Shown: positions 62,182-64,000 of the stretch, in pieces
How the letters are laid out: each line of letters begins with the position of its first letter
How positions within the stretch are numbered: the stretch's first letter is position 1
Origin: Gemmatimonadota bacterium
GTDB lineage: Bacteria > Latescibacterota > UBA2968
Reading direction: 5' to 3'
Length of the DNA: 64,000 nt
Assembly: GCA_002727195.1 (NCBI GenBank)
Contig: PBWH01000003.1
Span: 151,722-215,721 of the forward strand
Made by a program: the position numbers and the translations under genes
The notes under the pieces: generated by a model
What the model saw: only the letters and a program-made list of their open reading frames with translations
What the model was told of the DNA's origin: nothing
The model's database searches: none

Positions 62182-62573
62182 TCAGAGATCCGAGTTCGGG
62201 TCTCGTCTCGCACACGTCTGAACTCAAGCATCCGCTCTTCGTCGGTTCCCGTCGCATCCGCTGGATCGTCAAAGCCCCAGTGCAGGATTTCATCTGCGTT
62301 GGTGAACAGGGGGCAGGATTCCTTTGCGTTGTCGCACACGCTGACGACGAGATCGAAGTGCTCCGACCTGTAGATGTCGATCCCATCGGGTGTCTGGTTG
62401 GAGATGTCGACATCCACCTCACCCATTGCCCGGATAGCCAATAGATTCACCGTGGTGGGATGGGTGCCAGCGCTGAACACATCGTAACCGTTGCCTCCGA
62501 TATGTTTCAGCCATCCTTCCGCCATTTGGCTCCGGCACGAGTTTCCCGTGCAGAGAAAGAGAACGCGCTTCAT
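62157..62573 (-). CDS. arsC: Arsenate reductase, low-molecular-weight phosphatase (thioredoxin) type
   Basis: A 138-residue ArsC that reduces arsenate to arsenite. The P-loop CTGNSCR (C8-C13) and the resolving cysteines C80 and C87 (VVSVCDNAKESCP) match the thioredoxin-coupled family. ATG 62573. The frame is open upstream for 113 more codons without a stop and carries a DUF255 remnant, so a fused product is possible. It is convergent with the cytochrome gene. Confidence 0.92.
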   Translation of the reverse strand: MKRVLFLCTGNSCRSQMAEGWLKHIGGNGYDVFSAGTHPTTVNLLAIRAMGEVDVDISNQTPDGIDIYRSEHFDLVVSVCDNAKESCPLFTNADEILHWGFDDPADATGTDEERMLEFRRVRDETRTRISDYLSGGSK

Positions 62574-62912
62574 CGGTTTGAACTCAATTCCGGTGTAACT
62601 GTGAGGGCCGAAGGAAGCAGGCAGCGGGTTTCGTTGCGTGCCTGGACCTCGATCGACAGGTTCACGCGCGAGTGCAAAAGCTTCCAGTCCCCAGGGATGC
62701 CAATCCACCTGGTTGTGCGCGTGCAGGAGGAGATTCGGTCTGGTTGCGTCGGCCAGTGCGTTAAGCGGTCGCTTGCCGGCTGAGCCGCTCGGTTTTGGTG
62801 TGGCCTCGGCAGCGGGGGCAGTCGCGAGCGTAACTAGGATGGCCAAACAGAAACGGGGACAGACTCCTTGAGCCAATCCCCGTCGTGGTTTGCGATGATG
62901 TTGCCGGTTCAT
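62574..62912 (-). pseudogene. DUF255 (YyaL-like thioredoxin-domain) gene remnant, in frame with arsC
   Basis: After an ATG overlapping the upstream regulator stop, the frame reads a signal peptide (CLAILVTLATAPAAEA) and then ALADATRPNLLLHAHNQVDW, HPWGLEAFALARE. This is the characteristic start of DUF255/YyaL proteins, usually 600-700 residues. The thioredoxin CxxC and all the rest are missing. After about residue 88 the sequence is unrelated and runs in frame into arsC. Internal deletion of the gene down to its first 90 codons is inferred. Confidence 0.7.
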
Positions 62913-63301
62913 CCTGAAAGATACGCCTTCCGGACCCGTTCGATCTCCTCTTTCATCCGATCCTTCTTGAAGGGCTTGGCGAGCATACCCTGGATGCCGA
63001 CCTCCGCCAATTCCTTCACCACATCCTGGGAGATATGGGCGGAGACGACGATAACCGGCACCGGCAGTTGCCGGCGACGCATCAGCTTTAGGAGACCGAA
63101 CCCGCTCACACCGGGCATCTTCAAGTCCAGAAGTACGAGGTCGATGTTGACCCGTTCCATCGTTGACAGCGCGTCCTTAGCCTTGTCCGTGGACTGGACC
63201 TGGTGACCCATGCGCTCGAGGACTTCCACGAGCATGGATCGAAGTTCCTCGTTGTCTTCAACGATCAAAATTCTGAGTGATGATGCGTCGGGTGTTGTCA
63301 C
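62909..63301 (-). CDS. Single-domain response regulator
   Basis: A 130-residue CheY-like receiver. Acidic pocket VEDNEE, phosphoacceptor in VLLDLKMPG, switch region VIVVSAHIS and Lys in AKPFKKD. No output domain. The start is a GTG; the stop overlaps the DUF255 remnant's ATG (ATGA). No partner kinase in the window. Confidence 0.92.
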   Translation of the reverse strand: MTTPDASSLRILIVEDNEELRSMLVEVLERMGHQVQSTDKAKDALSTMERVNIDLVLLDLKMPGVSGFGLLKLMRRRQLPVPVIVVSAHISQDVVKELAEVGIQGMLAKPFKKDRMKEEIERVRKAYLSG

Positions 63302-63307
63302 GGTGAA

Positions 63308-64000
63308 TCAACCCCTGAACGCGGCGTGGATCTTTTTGATGGCAGCCACGATATCATCCAGGTCTTCGCGGGAGGCGAGGAGCATCGACTGATAGAACCA
63401 GAAGCTGTGGTCGCATACGTGCTCGATATTGGGGCAGGGCTGTCGAGTCACCCTGTCGGGGTATTGCTCGAGGATCGTCTTGAGCGCCCCCTCATCGGTC
63501 AGTGGTCGCTCGTAGCCAGGCGTGCACGTGATTCCCTCGGCCTTGAGCGCGGCCAGGAACTCGGTCCTGCTCTTCCCGCCGAAGGCCTCGGGCTCATACA
63601 GGCACATGAACAGGTGATATCCGTGTTTCGTGACCCAGGGTCGCCAGCCAGGAGGCGTGATCCCTTCGATCTCGGTGAGGGCATCTGTCAGATATCGCGC
63701 ATTCTCATTGCGAAGCTTGGTCTGATCCTCGAGGTGAGGAAGCCGCTTCAACAGGATGGCTGCCAAGTATTCCGACGTGCGATAGTTCCAACCCAGGCGG
63801 GGATACTCCCACCGTTCTCCGCCTGGTCGTCTCCCCACGTCCTTGAATGCGTGGGCGCGATCACGGATGTCGATGTCGTTCGTTACCAAGCAGCCGCCTT
63901 CGCCCGACGTTAGATTCTTGCTTGACTGAAAGCTGAACGCGCCGACGTGGCCAAGGGACCCCACCTTCTTCCCGTTGACCTCTGCCCCGTGCGCCTGAGC
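63308..64000 (-). CDS. DegT/DnrJ/EryC1/StrS-family aminotransferase, C-terminal part
   Basis: PLP-dependent sugar aminotransferase; the N terminus lies beyond the window edge. HGAEVNGKKVGSLGHVG precedes FSFQSSKNLTSGEGG, where the Lys forms the PLP Schiff base. The remainder follows the family to its end: GWNYRTSEYLAAILLKRL and PCPNIEHVCDHSFWFYQ. Members make amino-sugars for surface glycans or antibiotics. Six bases separate it from the response regulator. Confidence 0.88.
   Translation of the reverse strand, partial: AQAHGAEVNGKKVGSLGHVGAFSFQSSKNLTSGEGGCLVTNDIDIRDRAHAFKDVGRRPGGERWEYPRLGWNYRTSEYLAAILLKRLPHLEDQTKLRNENARYLTDALTEIEGITPPGWRPWVTKHGYHLFMCLYEPEAFGGKSRTEFLAALKAEGITCTPGYERPLTDEGALKTILEQYPDRVTRQPCPNIEHVCDHSFWFYQSMLLASREDLDDIVAAIKKIHAAFRG

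Noticed and set aside
1..64000. tRNA, rRNA, CRISPR or insertion-sequence elements
   Set aside because: No cloverleaf-like blocks, conserved rRNA strings, regular spaced repeats, transposase frames or terminal inverted repeats were recognised on reading both strands.

Overview
The window looks like a chromosomal stretch from a free-living, didermic, moderately GC-rich heterotrophic bacterium. Evidence for an outer membrane is a TamA-like Omp85 protein with TamB, an OmpP1/FadL-like barrel and several lipoproteins. C-terminal repeats of the type DFDRDGSVAFSDFLSFAESFG-like (Ca-binding, dockerin-like), phytanoyl-CoA dioxygenase, DUF1080, DUF362 and UxaA-type proteins recall FCB-group or Latescibacterota-like genomes. 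That placement is inference from gene content only. No rRNA, tRNA, CRISPR array, insertion sequence or phage module was seen.

Layout. 1-11.8 kb: a decayed pyruvate kinase gene, tamA-tamB, a DUF362 protein, a frameshifted CBS-pair gene, a Gfo/Idh/MocA oxidoreductase, a GAF-membrane sensor and a small c-type cytochrome. 11.9-26 kb: a sugar-acid region with an IMPase-family phosphatase, a uronate-dehydrogenase-like SDR, a GNAT protein, an alginate-lyase/phytanoyl-dioxygenase fusion, an amidohydrolase, a SRAP DNA-repair protein, an SMP-30 lactonase, a second Gfo/Idh/MocA enzyme, an orphan oligopeptide-type binding lipoprotein and a double-length UxaA dehydratase. Together the SDR, SMP-30 and UxaA proteins could form an oxidative uronate-to-aldarate route.

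26-32.7 kb: a metal-homeostasis locus. It holds a DtxR-family regulator with a cysteine cluster, an exported protein, a four-gene Mn/Zn/Fe-type ABC transporter in which both permeases end in a DtxR-like domain, and a second DtxR/MntR regulator with a FeoA-like tail. A perfect 16-bp palindrome overlaps the predicted transporter promoter. 32.7-50 kb: a secreted metalloprotease with dockerin-like repeats, methionine aminopeptidase, a free-standing CcmI-like domain lipoprotein, envelope proteins, a decayed galT, two antiporter-like membrane proteins, an RsbW-HPF-HprK group, a decayed response regulator, aspartate kinase, phosphofructokinase and a galactokinase-like GHMP kinase.

50-64 kb: DUF1080 and GH88-like glycan enzymes, then an arsenosugar-type cluster: disulfide oxidoreductase, TVP38, DUF547, MsrP, phosphoglucose isomerase, the radical SAM protein ArsS, a deleted arsM remnant, an eight-haem cytochrome c and arsenate reductase ArsC. 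A DUF255 remnant, a response regulator and a DegT aminotransferase close the window.

A recurring oddity is gene decay by internal deletion: pyk, the response regulator at 44.7 kb, arsM and the DUF255 gene have lost internal blocks, while galT has a frameshift, two stops and mutated zinc cysteines. This is either real genome erosion or, for some loci, collapse or error in assembly; reads would decide.
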